Made by a program: the position numbers and the translations under genes
Notes under the pieces: generated by a model
Told to the model about the DNA's origin: nothing
The model's database searches: none
What the model saw: the letters and a program-made list of their open reading frames with translations, nothing else
Assembly: GCA_002633005.1 (NCBI GenBank)
Contig: NMRA01000263.1
Span: 228,256-292,255 of the forward strand
DNA length: 64,000 nucleotides
Reading direction: 5' to 3'
Source of the DNA: Phoronis australis
Lineage: Eukaryota; Phoronida; Phoronidae
Shown: positions 24,413 through 34,964 of the stretch, piece by piece
How the letters are laid out: each line of letters starts with the position of its first letter
Numbering within the stretch: the first letter of the stretch is position 1

Positions 24413-25374
24413 TAATTAAGGATGAAGGGAAGGCCACTAAACAGTTATGTGATGATGAGTCAAGTTGGGTAGAATGTGCTATGACTTGTTCCACCTCAGT
24501 AGTCATTCAAGAACACGCATCACAAATCTTTGCTATAACTTGGGTACCTTTTGAATTGGAATTAATTTTAATTTTAAACTATTGTTATGTTAAACGTACA
24601 CAATTATAACTATTAAAGAAAATCACTATCCTAAACACAACTTGCATAACGTGCCCAAATGAAAACACAGTCTTCTATGATATGGTACTGTCTGTAGCAA
24701 TCACTATAATGTAGCGCTGAATAAATTAGGCTAAACGTTCGTTGGTGATAACACACCCACTGGAAAGTGCTGGTACCCATGCAACCAATAAGTGAGTGAA
24801 ACAGGCAATAGAGCAAATAGTTTTGCAGTACCTGTATTAGGTCTTTTATGGTACTCAATTTAAGTGTGCATGTTGTTGCATAAGCTTACCCCATATTGTC
24901 ATCTGCACACATAACTATGTAACAAGATGCACCAAGATGGTCCAGTTGTCAAAACTAAATAATGATGTTGGTGATTATAGTAGGGGAACAAATTATACTG
25001 ATAGTTATCTTTTTCACCAGATTAGCTTGCAGTGCTGTACCTCGTACATAAACAAGTGGTGGAAGTTAAACGAAAAACCACCACAGCATGATTTCAAAAG
25101 TGTGAAAGTAACAATTAGGCCTACAACAAGTAATAAAAACGTGAGACAAGAAACTGCCCGGTCTTTCCAAGTTTAAAGCCTCCGAGTCGAGCCGAATGAA
25201 CACTGACTGTACGCGTTTCCACATCTATAAGTGAGGCCAGGTCACAACACAGTAACGCGTGTTTACACTAGGAGTCGACGAACTCCAGTTAGAAGTGAAA
25301 GCGGGTACGGGTAATTCCTCGAGGAAATATCACAGCCTCGGGTTGTAATAACCTGGCAATGAAAAGCCACTTAC

Positions 25375-25474
25375 CTTCTTGTATTCCAAAACCCCCCATT
25401 TCTGGAACAGGCCCCATACTAGCCATGCTACTCATTAAATCTAAGCCCGATATTCCTGGCTGATCGGAGGCCAT
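25375..25474 (-). CDS. Candidate first coding exon (33 codons + 1 nt), product unknown
   Basis: On the minus strand an ATG at 25474 in a good initiation context (GTGAAAATGGCC) opens a 33-codon frame, MASDQPGISGLDLM through GGFGIQE. It ends one base into a codon at a strong donor, G|GTAAGTGG. The peptide is Gly/Met/Ser-rich and looks like a disordered N-terminus. The frame stays open upstream without another ATG, consistent with 5' UTR read-through. CpG and overall GC are raised around it (25170-25620), as at a promoter. I do not recognise the protein and found no downstream exon in the window. Two other minus-strand ATG-donor modules (51565 and 63887) share the same phase. It could be an alternative first exon of a gene lying to the left. 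Confidence 0.5.
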
Positions 25475-25619
25475 TTTCACGACTGATTCTTCAACTTTAG
25501 ACCTTGCCGCTGATTGACATGAAGCCCCCTTCAGGCAATAATAAATCGCAAGGCCCCCAACGCTAAAATTCAATACTTGGCAAAAAGTCACTGAAAAGCT
25601 CGTCCTCTCCGAGCAGAGG

Positions 25620-28510
25620 AACTAGGAGTAGATCAGTGAAAGAAAATGACGTGAATAACGGATCAGAATCGATATTTGACCTACAGCAAAAAAGAAACAT
25701 TTGGAAAAACTAGGGTAATGAAATGCTTTTCCTGTCAGTTTCATACTATCAGAGTCTATTGTCTCATAAGAAATTTTATTAAAGACACAGGTATAAAGAA
25801 GAAGCATTAATTATGACATTCTCTGTACTGGATTGGACAAGTAAAATTGATTGAAAATAACTTTAAAAGCCGAATTGTCACCCTGAAGGAAGACATGTAC
25901 ATTAGTAACATGCTAGTAATTTATTCACCTAATAACCATCTCAACATTCCTGTTGAGCCAGAGTTGGGAATATAGATATATTGTGAATATAGATATATTG
26001 TGAATTTTTCTAAACTCCTTTGCACTGCATAACTCAAAAAAATACGCAAGGAAACTGACTCACACTATTTGAGTACATCAGTAATGCTGACAAAACACAT
26101 TTGGAAAAATAAAATTTTTCTTGTAGTAAGATGAACAGCAGCTTCTTGTTTCTTTTGGCAGGTAATCTATTTCAAAAATTCCATTGTGTAATGATTCAAA
26201 TTAAAAGAGTGCATAGTAATAATTTTGTATAGTCATTATCAAGTTGTGAAAATGGGTCTCAGTAGATGTTCCACTTAGAGACTTAAGTCCAAATCAACTA
26301 CACTCTTTTCACATGTTTTTCAGCATATAATACTTTCTTTTCATTTATTTCTTTATTAAGTTATTTTATGTTATTTGTGTACTGGATGATTTATTTAAAG
26401 CAGCTTTAAACATGACTTCCTTTGGTTTGGACCACTTACCAATAACAAAATGATCTCTAATTGCTCCCAAGTCAAACTAGATATGATTTTCCCTCAAAAG
26501 AACTGATAGTTCATTAGTGTTTAAGACTAGACTCTAGAAATGGTTTCATATTGGCAGAACATGGTCTCAAGGAAGGAATAACCAGCGGTCAGATCTTTGT
26601 GAGCCCAGAAATTGCTTCTGTTCCGTGTAAGGAACAAGCTAGGGCCATTTTACAGCGGTAAATGATTGAAATCAAACGGTCACCTCTTGGACAGTATCCC
26701 AATTCATAAATTATAATTGTTATTGTTGTGACGGATCATATCATTAGATTTTTGTGTCATCCTTACAGCCGGTATTTTGCTTACCTTTGCATGTATGTTA
26801 TATATTTTTATATGAGACTTGCCAAATCTATTTATCTATCCATCTAGCTACCTCTTGGACTGAATTAGGAAGTTAAAATGTTTTTCAAAAGTTGTCTAGC
26901 CCTATAGTTTTGGAAAGCATTTTCATTCGTAAATCTCCTGGGTATTTATTCCTTGTGGCAATGGAAAATTGTGATAGCAACTTTGCACCTGGCTAAGTGA
27001 CTTAGGTTTTGTTTTCTCATAAAGATATCCATTTGTGAATGTTGATATCAAAAGCTATCTGAACTTTACATTCTTCACTATTGTACTTGCATACATAATG
27101 GTCCAGAGGGCTTACTGCATGTTATTCACAATTAATTACACACAGAGAATGTCAATCATCAATTTAAACACTACTTCATTATGACCATGCTTTTAACACC
27201 AACCCTGAACTAGACTTCAGATTAAAATGTCCAAAAATTGAGTGAAATTAGGTTATGCAAAAACTTAAGCCACACAAAAGTGAGATTTGTGAAAATCTAA
27301 ATCCTAATTCTGAGAACAAGCAAAACTTGACACTACATTTTTCCATGTCTAAAATTAAAAGAGGTTTACCACATCTTAGCGTGTTCTCCAATGACTTATC
27401 TACTGGGCCATGTGTGTAACACATGTAGTCGCATTATTTTGAGATATTACTAATAATTTGCCACATTTTAGATATCATCAGATATAAGCCACAAAACACC
27501 AGGGATCATATGACGGTGGTTCCATCTAGTGTCCAAGTAAAGAACTAACCAATTCCCTTAACTGCTGAGAAGTCCTAACTTCACACATTGATTTTGGGCA
27601 TTAAATATTGTATACTTCTGAAAAAACAATAGTGATCAGAGCCATACAGCTTTTTTGTTTCTAATGACCAAACCTCTTTTACTCACAGTACATAATGTAG
27701 CTCAGTCTTGCCCCTAAGTGAAGGTTGAAAAATCCTGACACTACCGAATTTCCGAATTACTTTGTCTATCACAATTGTACCACGGACCACGGTCACGTGA
27801 CTGGCATACTTTCTTCATAATCCTGGACTAAGGGAAACCTTCCTAGTTTTGGAAGTTATCATTGACGTTACAAAAGCAAATAGACTTCTTCAAGAAATTG
27901 CTGAACTTTTTCATCTAACCTTCCACTGATTTTCAATAAGTATTTCAAAAATTAACTTACATTTATTAACACGTGCTCGCATATTTGGATCTCACAACAC
28001 TAAGAAAATCTGTCATTGCCATGACAATATTCTGAGTTGTATCCCCTATTACTAGCACAATGATTCTTCCCCATTTAGCACATTATATGGTAGACAGAAT
28101 CAATTACAATCTCTTATATTTCTCCTCAACGTATAAAGACGATTTTAACCTGTTGTTAGCTTGGTTTGCACTGTGTAGATGTCATTGTAGACTACAGTAC
28201 ATATGATGTCATAAAAAAATATTTAGTACAGCTCCAATTATTTTCGACAAGTTAATCAGCCTTTGCAAAATGGAAAAAGGCAATTTGAGCAACTATTTTT
28301 GAGCGAAATAATTAAATAATTATCGTACATATATCCCAAAGAAGTTCTTACATGATGTTGCTGAAAAGAAAGCTGCTAACCCAAATTGTTGCTTTGATTA
28401 TTTCTTTTGCATTCTCAATTAACATGATTAACAAATTTGTCTTGCAATCCAACTACCATGAAAAATTAATTCCACATCAACAGCAAAACCCAGCTGGCCA
28501 AATAACACTC
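25620..28510. other. Non-coding stretch, nothing recognised
   Basis: AT-rich. The only structure is an 18-bp duplication, ATATAGATATATTGTGAA, at about 25972-26006. Probably intronic or intergenic. Confidence 0.45.
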
Positions 28511-28520
28511 AAAACATGTG

Positions 28521-28534
28521 CCACCAGGTGGCGC
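28521..28534 (+). promoter_or_regulatory. CTCF-like motif, perfect consensus
   Basis: CCACCAGGTGGCGC matches CCASYAGRKGGCRS at all 14 positions. It lies outside the repeat array at 29.6-31.3 kb, which carries related sites. Confidence 0.45.
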
Positions 28535-28916
28535 CAGTGTACACTACAGAAAAATGGTCAGAATTTCAATCTAACACTATAGTATATATTCTTTCCCAAC
28601 AAATTCATAAAGTTGAAAGTTTGCATTTAAACCAAGGTAAGTAGATTAGCCATGGATAATATCACAGAATTGGGTTAACACATAAAAACACGAATGCAAA
28701 GTGGGTTTATTAAATTTTTACCAAAGCCACCTGTTGAGAGAGCCAGCTGACCCCTTTAAAAGAGTTAAAGCAAAATAGCAAAACGACAAACTAATCTGGT
28801 CAGGATCTATGGTCATATTAACTTATCCATCATTTTAACACTTCAAATAAACTTGCTGTCACCTATTGCTATGATTAATGAAGTAAACTGACGATATACA
28901 TGAAATGTTGCACTTT

Positions 28917-29089
28917 TGAATGACTAATTTTATATGGATGAGCCTTACCATACAACTTTACACTAAACTCTGTGAATGACTAACTTTATATAGATATAAG
29001 CCTTACCATAAAACTGGACACTAAACACGTTGAATGATTAGTTTTACATGGATGAGCCTTACCATACAACCTTACACTAAACACTTTGC
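28917..29089. repeat. 56-58 bp tandem repeat, three units
   Basis: Units begin at 28917, 28973 and 29031 with TGAATGACTA or TGAATGATTA and share GGATGAGCCTTACCATACAA and ACACTAAACAC. They differ by substitutions and two-base indels. Confidence 0.9.
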
Positions 29090-29221
29090 TTTCATAGCAA
29101 AGCTACTCAGACGAAAAAACACAAAAAGTGCAGCACATATTAGAAACACTGGGTAACAATTAACCTTTAACCTCATGCTCAATGGTACTGAAGAAACAAA
29201 CACAGCAAGCATTGTTATATT

Positions 29222-29692
29222 GACTGTTCAATTAAAAAAACTGAAACTGAAAAAGTGAAATTTTCACACCAAAGATTTCTGTTCTTTTCCAACAATTCCT
29301 ATTTCAAGATGATAATTTAATTAAGTATTGACTACCGTGTTCGCCCTAATAAATGCCCAGGGTGCTTAGAAAAATTTGTTTCGGTGGTCGCTGCCTCGCG
29401 ATCGTCGATAGCGCAACTTGAATTCTTGGATGAAAATACAGTTTCAACTCAACAAATTACCTACAAGAGCAATGCGGAACGTTGAACTGCGCCCACGAAT
29501 GCATCGCAAATGGTGCGCTTTTAGGGTTGCTTACTTGTGTCATAAAATGGGCACTAGATAGCGCAAAAAACATAACATCCGTCCGAAAATGGGAACATGT
29601 CATTGCTTCTTTAATAGAAAGCTATACACCAAATTTCATAGAAATCCACCACGGAACTTCAGAGAAACAAAGGAAAACAGAATAAAATGAAA
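29222..29692. repeat. Left copy of a ~471-bp near-identical duplication
   Basis: Begins GACTGTTCAATTAAAAAAAC and ends AATAAAATGAAA. It is followed by a single N and an immediate second copy. It includes the left inverted terminus (29333-29358) and the GCACTAGATAGCGC half-unit of the neighbouring array. Confidence 0.95.
29333..29358 (+). repeat. Left terminal inverted repeat of a composite element
   Basis: This 26-bp segment (TACCGTGTTCGCCCTAATAA followed by ATGCCC) is the inverse of 31978-32003, with 23 of 26 positions matching. The arrangement resembles the ends of a DNA transposon. Confidence 0.65.
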
Positions 29693-29693
29693 N

Positions 29694-30163
29694 GACTGTT
29701 CAATTAAAAAAACTGAAACTGAAAAAGTGAAATTTTCACACCAAAGATTTCTGTTCTTTTCCAACAATTCCTATTTCAAGATGATAATTTAATTAAGTAT
29801 TGACTAAAGTGTTCGCCCTAATAAATGCCCAGGGTGCTTAGAAAAATTTGTTTCGGTGGTCGCTGCCTCGCGATCGTCGATAGCGCAACTTGAATTCTTG
29901 GATGAAAATACAGTTTCAACTCAACAAATTACCTACAAGAGCAACGCGGAACGTTGAACTGCGCCCACGAATGCATCGCAAATGGTGCGCTTTTAGGGTT
30001 GCTTACTTGTGTCATAAAATGGGCACTAGATAGCGCAAAAACATAACATCCGTCCGAAAATGGGAACATGTCATTGCTTCTTTAATAGAAAGCTATACAC
30101 CAAATTTCATAGAAATCCACCACAGAACTTCAGAGAAACAAAGGAAAACAGAATAAAATGAAA
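29694..30163. repeat. Right copy of the ~471-bp duplication
   Basis: About 99% identical to 29222-29692. I count only a CC/AA change, two single substitutions and one A-run length change. The lone N at the junction suggests two haplotypes joined in assembly rather than a real tandem duplication. Confidence 0.95.
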
Positions 30164-31262
30164 TTGCTGTTAGTGTTCACTGAATCCGCCTGAAAGTCGT
30201 CATTGTCTGTTGTTCCCTTCATATAAATACACTTGCTAAATTTAATAAAGATCCTCCGGTGGGTATAGGAAATACAGCTATGGGTGCAAATCAAAACAAA
30301 ACTACTACTAGGAGGCACCAGAGTAGTCAAAGTCGTAATCATCAACTGTCCTCTTCACACTGAGAACATATACGCCAATTTTCAAAACCATCCTGAGAAT
30401 GATTTGGTTGATAGGGAGGTAGACGTCAAAAAACAGACTCAAAAACAGTGAAAATGGCCACTAGGTGGCGCAAAGTACCTCGATTCCATCCAAAAACGGG
30501 AGGATAGAGTCATCTCATCAATAGACTCCCGTATTCAAAATTTTATGAAAATCTGTTGAGGACCTTTGAAGATACAGAGGTAAACGTAAAATTAAAATTC
30601 GTAAAATTAAAATTGCCACCAGGGGGCATACCAGTAGTCATATCCATCCCAAATCATCGTCAAAATTATGTAAATACACTTCTTAAATTTAGTGAAGATC
30701 CTACAAATGGTTTAGGAGATACAGCTATAGGGGCAAAAAACAACTGCCACTAGGAGGCGCCACAGGAGTCGAAGTCATCGGAAAATCATCGTCAGCCGTC
30801 CACTTCATAGTAAAACCATACATGCCAATTTTCACAATTATTCTGAAAGCGGTTTGGTTTATAGAGGGGTGGACGCCAAAAAACAGACTCGAAAACAGTA
30901 AAAATGGCCACTAGGTGGTGCAAACTAGGTCGAATCCATCTGAAAATGAAAAGATAGTGTCAACTCACTAGCACAAGCCTGTACCCCAAATTTCATGAAA
31001 ATATGTTGAGGACCTTCGAAGATACAGAGGAAAAAGTAAAAAAATAAAATTGCCGCTAGGGGGAACACCGGTAGTCGGATCCGTCCGAAAGTTCGCTCAT
31101 GCCGTCCCATCCATGAAAGACACATATGTGCAAAATTTCCTGAGCATACGTCAATTGGTTTTGGAGATAGAGCAGCGGACGCCAGACGCCGGACGGACGC
31201 CGCACGGACAGACGGACGCAGATGACGGCATAATGCGTCCACATATAAATATGTGGGCGCAT
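30164..31262 (+). repeat. Array of ~450-bp modules, two full and one partial copy
   Basis: Anchors recur about 450 bp apart: CACTAGGTGGYGCAAA (30460, 30910), GATACAGAGG (30571, 31021), ATACAGCTAT (30272, 30719) and AAATTGCC (30610, 31047). A related half-module ends the preceding duplication (29551-29690). The third copy stops in a GGACGCCGGACGGACG-type tail at about 31185-31230. This is followed by a palindrome, GTCCACATATAAATATGTGG, near 31229-31255. The short frames here come from the repeat. Confidence 0.8.
30458..30471 (+). promoter_or_regulatory. CTCF-like motif in module 1
   Basis: CCACTAGGTGGCGC fits the CTCF core at all 14 positions. Related sites are at 30616-30629 (CCACCAGGGGGCAT), 30747-30760 (CCACTAGGAGGCGC), 30908-30921 (CCACTAGGTGGTGC) and 31053-31066 (CCGCTAGGGGGAAC). 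All have the same orientation. Confidence 0.45.
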
Positions 31263-31560
31263 AAAAATCCTTAAGTTTTCCAAATACCGTCGCTTAGATT
31301 TTTAAGTTCCTGTGGAGTCGAGATTAACCACAGCTCAAGTCCAAATCTTCGTTAGATCGTACCCAGCAACACAAGAAAAATCTGGATGAACACACGTTGT
31401 TGTCACGTGATGTTTGTTTTGACGTTCGACAGCATACGTGTGCCGAGTAAGCGCATGCGTGTCATCAGAGTTCATTTATCAGAGTAGCAGGCCTACATGT
31501 ACGTAGCATGCGCTTCCCAGCCACGTGCTTTTAACATTGGTCAAGTTTTTTATTAGTCTT

Positions 31561-31872
31561 CTCCTCGCGGGTTTTCACGTGTACAAAGAAATCTGGGTTC
31601 CCGTTGAGGGAAAAGATCTTTATGGGAAAGATACAATACCATCCCGTTGACAAGTACACTGTGTCTGTTCTGAAAGGCCTGACCATAGTGGGACACGTTC
31701 CTCACAAGATCAGCAAAACTTTTGTGTTCTTTTTTAAGCACTGCGGAAGTTTGAAGTGTATAGTCACCACTAAATACCGACATAGCGGCAAGGCTCGTGG
31801 TCTAGAAATTCCGCGCACAATGATTTTTCAGGACTGTCGGATATAATTGATAAATTGAAAACGTTACAGTAG
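31561..31872 (+). pseudogene. Frameshifted HIRAN-like domain gene relic
   Basis: The first frame reads AGFHVYKEIWVPVEGKDL. After a shift at about 31615-31640 a second frame gives DKYTVSVLKGLTIVGHVPHK and later GLEIPRTMIF. A second shift near 31840 gives SDIIDKLKTLQ and a TAG stop at 31870-31872. From memory of the family, this order matches the HIRAN-like proteins common in multicopy genes of fish and marine invertebrates: a YxxIW entry, a DKxAVxV core, VGHxPxxxS, then GLEIPC and a short C-terminal helix. Two frameshifts and the lack of an upstream ATG frame make it a pseudogene. It lies just inside the right terminus of a TIR-bounded composite, so it may be mobile-element cargo. The HIRAN-like assignment needs a profile search. 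Confidence 0.6.
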
Positions 31873-31977
31873 AATTATATAACTCTAGGTAAGGCATTTT
31901 TTCGCATGTATACACGTTCATGGTCTGGGCTCTTATTTTAGCCAAGTCTGAAAGGGTGTGGGGGCTTATAGGGGCAT

Positions 31978-32003
31978 GGGCACTCATTAGGGCGAATACG
32001 GTA
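31978..32003 (-). repeat. Right terminal inverted repeat of the composite element
   Basis: GGGCACTCATTAGGGCGAAT followed by ACGGTA is the inverse of 29333-29358. Just inside it are further GGGC-TCTTATT and GGGGGCTTATAGGGGC motifs, giving the subterminal GGGC(G)CTTATT repetition seen in some animal transposon ends. Confidence 0.65.
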
Positions 32004-32009
32004 TTTTTT

Positions 32010-33610
32010 TAAGATGTTAAAATTAAATTTGCTTTAGAATTCGGGACATTACACAGAGTGCAGTAGAACACAGATTTTAGTGTTAGGCAGACATTTTTGC
32101 ATAACTTTTGACATTTTCATAAGCATGCAATATTGTCATTATTGTCACAGCTCAGAGATCTGTGAATGTTTTTGGTCATTATTGTCATCAGTCAGTGAAA
32201 GTGTATCCAGCCATAAAGTTACACAGACCAGTTGATTACCTTGTGTTTGGAAACACAAGACTGGTTCAATTAACAACTCATTATGGGGAGAGCAGGGCAG
32301 CCCTTACAAAAACATGGGCTAATCACAGAAATATGTGGTGTTAATTTGGATGTAGTCCAGCATCATGTTGAGCAATCAAGTCAAGTCAGCACAGATAATG
32401 GAGACTGCAGTGTTTATGAAATGAGGCCACTCAACACATGCTTAGTTATCTTTGAAATGGAAAGCATTTCTGTTAACTTACTAATTTTGGAAAACTAAAA
32501 GTTTGTACATGGTTTATTCACAAGATGTAAAATGACTATATTAACCAATGAATTAGACAAATTTTAATTGCTAACATTACTACTAAGCAAACACATTAAA
32601 CTCGCTTCCATCACATCTGTTGCCAGAAAGTTGCAACACCTATACTTCAAAAGCTCTCAGAAGATATTCTTCAATTGGGTACGATAATAAATTGTTTGGC
32701 TGCTGCCATTTTTTAACTTTTCAAAGATCTGTAAGTATTTCGACAGTCAAAAACCGAGCAATGCTAACAACAAAAATGGTTGTCTGAGCTGCATAGAAAA
32801 TCAAAAAATGTTCCATTTCATGACATACTGAGTGCCAAACTCAAGAGTTTTTACCCTCCGCACATAAACTTGCAAGCTTACCGTTTCTATAGCACCAATT
32901 CATAGTACTACATCTCCACCTCTGCATTAAAAGATATGTGGTCTGGGCTCTGCTGAACTGCCCATAGTAAGACATTTCATTCTCTGTTTTAGACATGTGC
33001 AGACAAAGAAGGAGCAAAACTAATGAACCAAACTATAGCCTCCATCCAATTTAACAAGAAAATCAAGTGGAACGTCAAACTGGTTCAGTACCTCTAAAAG
33101 ATAAAAGGACTTAAAAATTAAAATTAAGTGAATAGAAAGTGCCTAGACAAAACACCTGTGTACTTGATGTAACTGTCATGCAGGAAGTTCTTTAGTCCTT
33201 AAATACCATCGTACAGTCACCTATCAGCAAGCAAAAATAATTCATGTAAACCAAGCTTGCTGCTTTAAATACGGCTTGATGTCATTATTTTCAAGGCAGC
33301 TCTATCAGTAGGTGCAGGCATTGAGCTGCAAACTTAGCTTGTGCACTCAAATGTAACATAGCCTCGCGTATGCGCCAAATGAAGTGTAAGAATATTTCCT
33401 CACCAGACAGTGAGGCGATTCTTTCACTTGTTTGATTTCCTACATCGCAAGCCCAAATCCTCAGAAGGCCCTTCCAACCAAAGGGAATGCTTAAATCGCC
33501 TCTTGGAATCAAGTTGAAATTTCATTACAATTTCACAATAAACTTGGCAAGTGAATTTTAATTGCACAGAGTCCACTAGTTAACATTAGGAACATAAAAA
33601 TTCAGCGTCA
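32010..33610. other. Non-coding stretch with one unexplained GC-richer frame (33291-33512)
   Basis: The 33291-33512 minus interval is open for 74 codons without an ATG start. It contains GEEIFLHFIWRIREAM and a donor-like CTGGTGAGG. I recognise no family and see no acceptor, so it is not called as a gene. The rest is featureless. Confidence 0.35.
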
Positions 33611-33614
33611 TGAG

Positions 33615-34960
33615 AAGATTTAATACATTTATTACAAAAGACAGATACACATATACCAATATACACAACACAACACAACTACAGAACTGTGCAAAAATAT
33701 AATGAGAAAGCATTTCATTGTTACTTCCAAGTTAAAAAGTACTACTTAAATTTCTGTTCTGGCATCTGGTTAGCTCTCTGGGTCCCTTCATGTTTCAAAA
33801 ACACACTTCCAATCTTCCCATTTTTTGTTTAATTAAATTTCCATGTTTAATGAAGCACTAACTTTTACATTAAAACACACCCTCAAAAATTTTTAAGACA
33901 CCTTAAATTAGGTTTGACGTTAGCAAATGTCATTTTAAAAATGAAAATCTTAGTAGGAACCATTTCAAAATTCTATTCCCTTCATTTTGAATACAATGGT
34001 GGTTTTGTTTATTTCACAATTTATTTGCATTGCAGTCATTAACCAGAGATGTACTCCATGCCAGAAAGAATTAACATATTCACATTCAAAGAATAAATGT
34101 TCTAGAGTTTCGGGAAAGTATTTACAAAAAGTACAAGCATTTGAGTCCGCATATCTAATCTTATTTAAAAAATAATTAGTGGGCAGAATTCTATGCAGTA
34201 AGCAGAACTGAAAGAAAAGAAAGCTTGTGTCATTGGTGCATTCATGTGTAAGTTTGTATTAGAAATTCCACCTCTTCTCTGATGGCGAAAATCCCATACG
34301 AATTTCTTTTGTGCCGATGGTATTATGTCATTTTTGCACAGAATATGGTAAGAATACCGACATCCCTTTTTCATCAAAATAATATTTTTTAGAGAAAAAG
34401 GTACAAGTGGTCCATATATCTTTTTTAGTATTAAGTTTTTGGAAAACGTATTCAGATATTTTTTATTGCACTGACAATTGAATAATATTTGAGAAAGCTG
34501 ACATTAATCTGATGAATCATTTGGAAACTTTCAATGGTGTAGAAGTTACCGATCCAGTCTAAAAAATCGTTCACAAATATAAAACCTTTTTCAACGAATG
34601 ACGCATAAATACAAGAGCTGTATTCCACCGTAATTCTACTGTTGGCCCACACAATCATTGACACCACATCTTCATGACCTGAAATAGTTTGCTTGTGAAC
34701 TAAAAGGCTCCAACACTGGAAGCATTCTCTCCAAAAAGAGTCACAATTATCCCATCTAGGTAACCTATAGTCTCCATAGTTCAACATTCCATCTCTAGTA
34801 ATCCCGATATCTTTTTGCAACAAATAAGTCCATGGAGATGTTGTTAAAAAGAATCTTCTAATCCATGAAATTTTTAAAGACATATTAAATTTTCGGAAAT
34901 CAGTCATCCTCAATCCACCCTCTTCTATGGATTTAATGATAACTTTCTATTTTTTATTTA
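33615..34960 (-). mobile_element. 5'-truncated, degraded L1/Tx1-type LINE (3' end of ORF2)
   Basis: Read on minus from about 34960, the frame gives KSIEEGGLRMTDFRKFNMSL followed by KISWIRRFF. This is the motif after the reverse-transcriptase thumb in L1-clade elements. After frame shifts comes a zf-RVT-type segment with LLHRILPTNYFLNKIRYAD, a CTFC pair and ETLEHLFFECEYVNSFW. Next is KIFIFKMTFANVKPNL, typical of the ORF2 C-terminus. Stops and at least two frameshifts disable it. The 3' part has AATAAA at 33633-33628, near the likely element end. The RT catalytic region (YADD) is absent, so this is a truncated insertion. The long frame 34452-34913 is part of it. Confidence 0.85.
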
Positions 34961-34964
34961 AAAA

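Noticed and set aside
33291-33512. 74-codon minus frame with GEEIFLHFIWRIREAM
   Set aside because: No ATG start, no acceptor and no recognised family; left as an unexplained frame.
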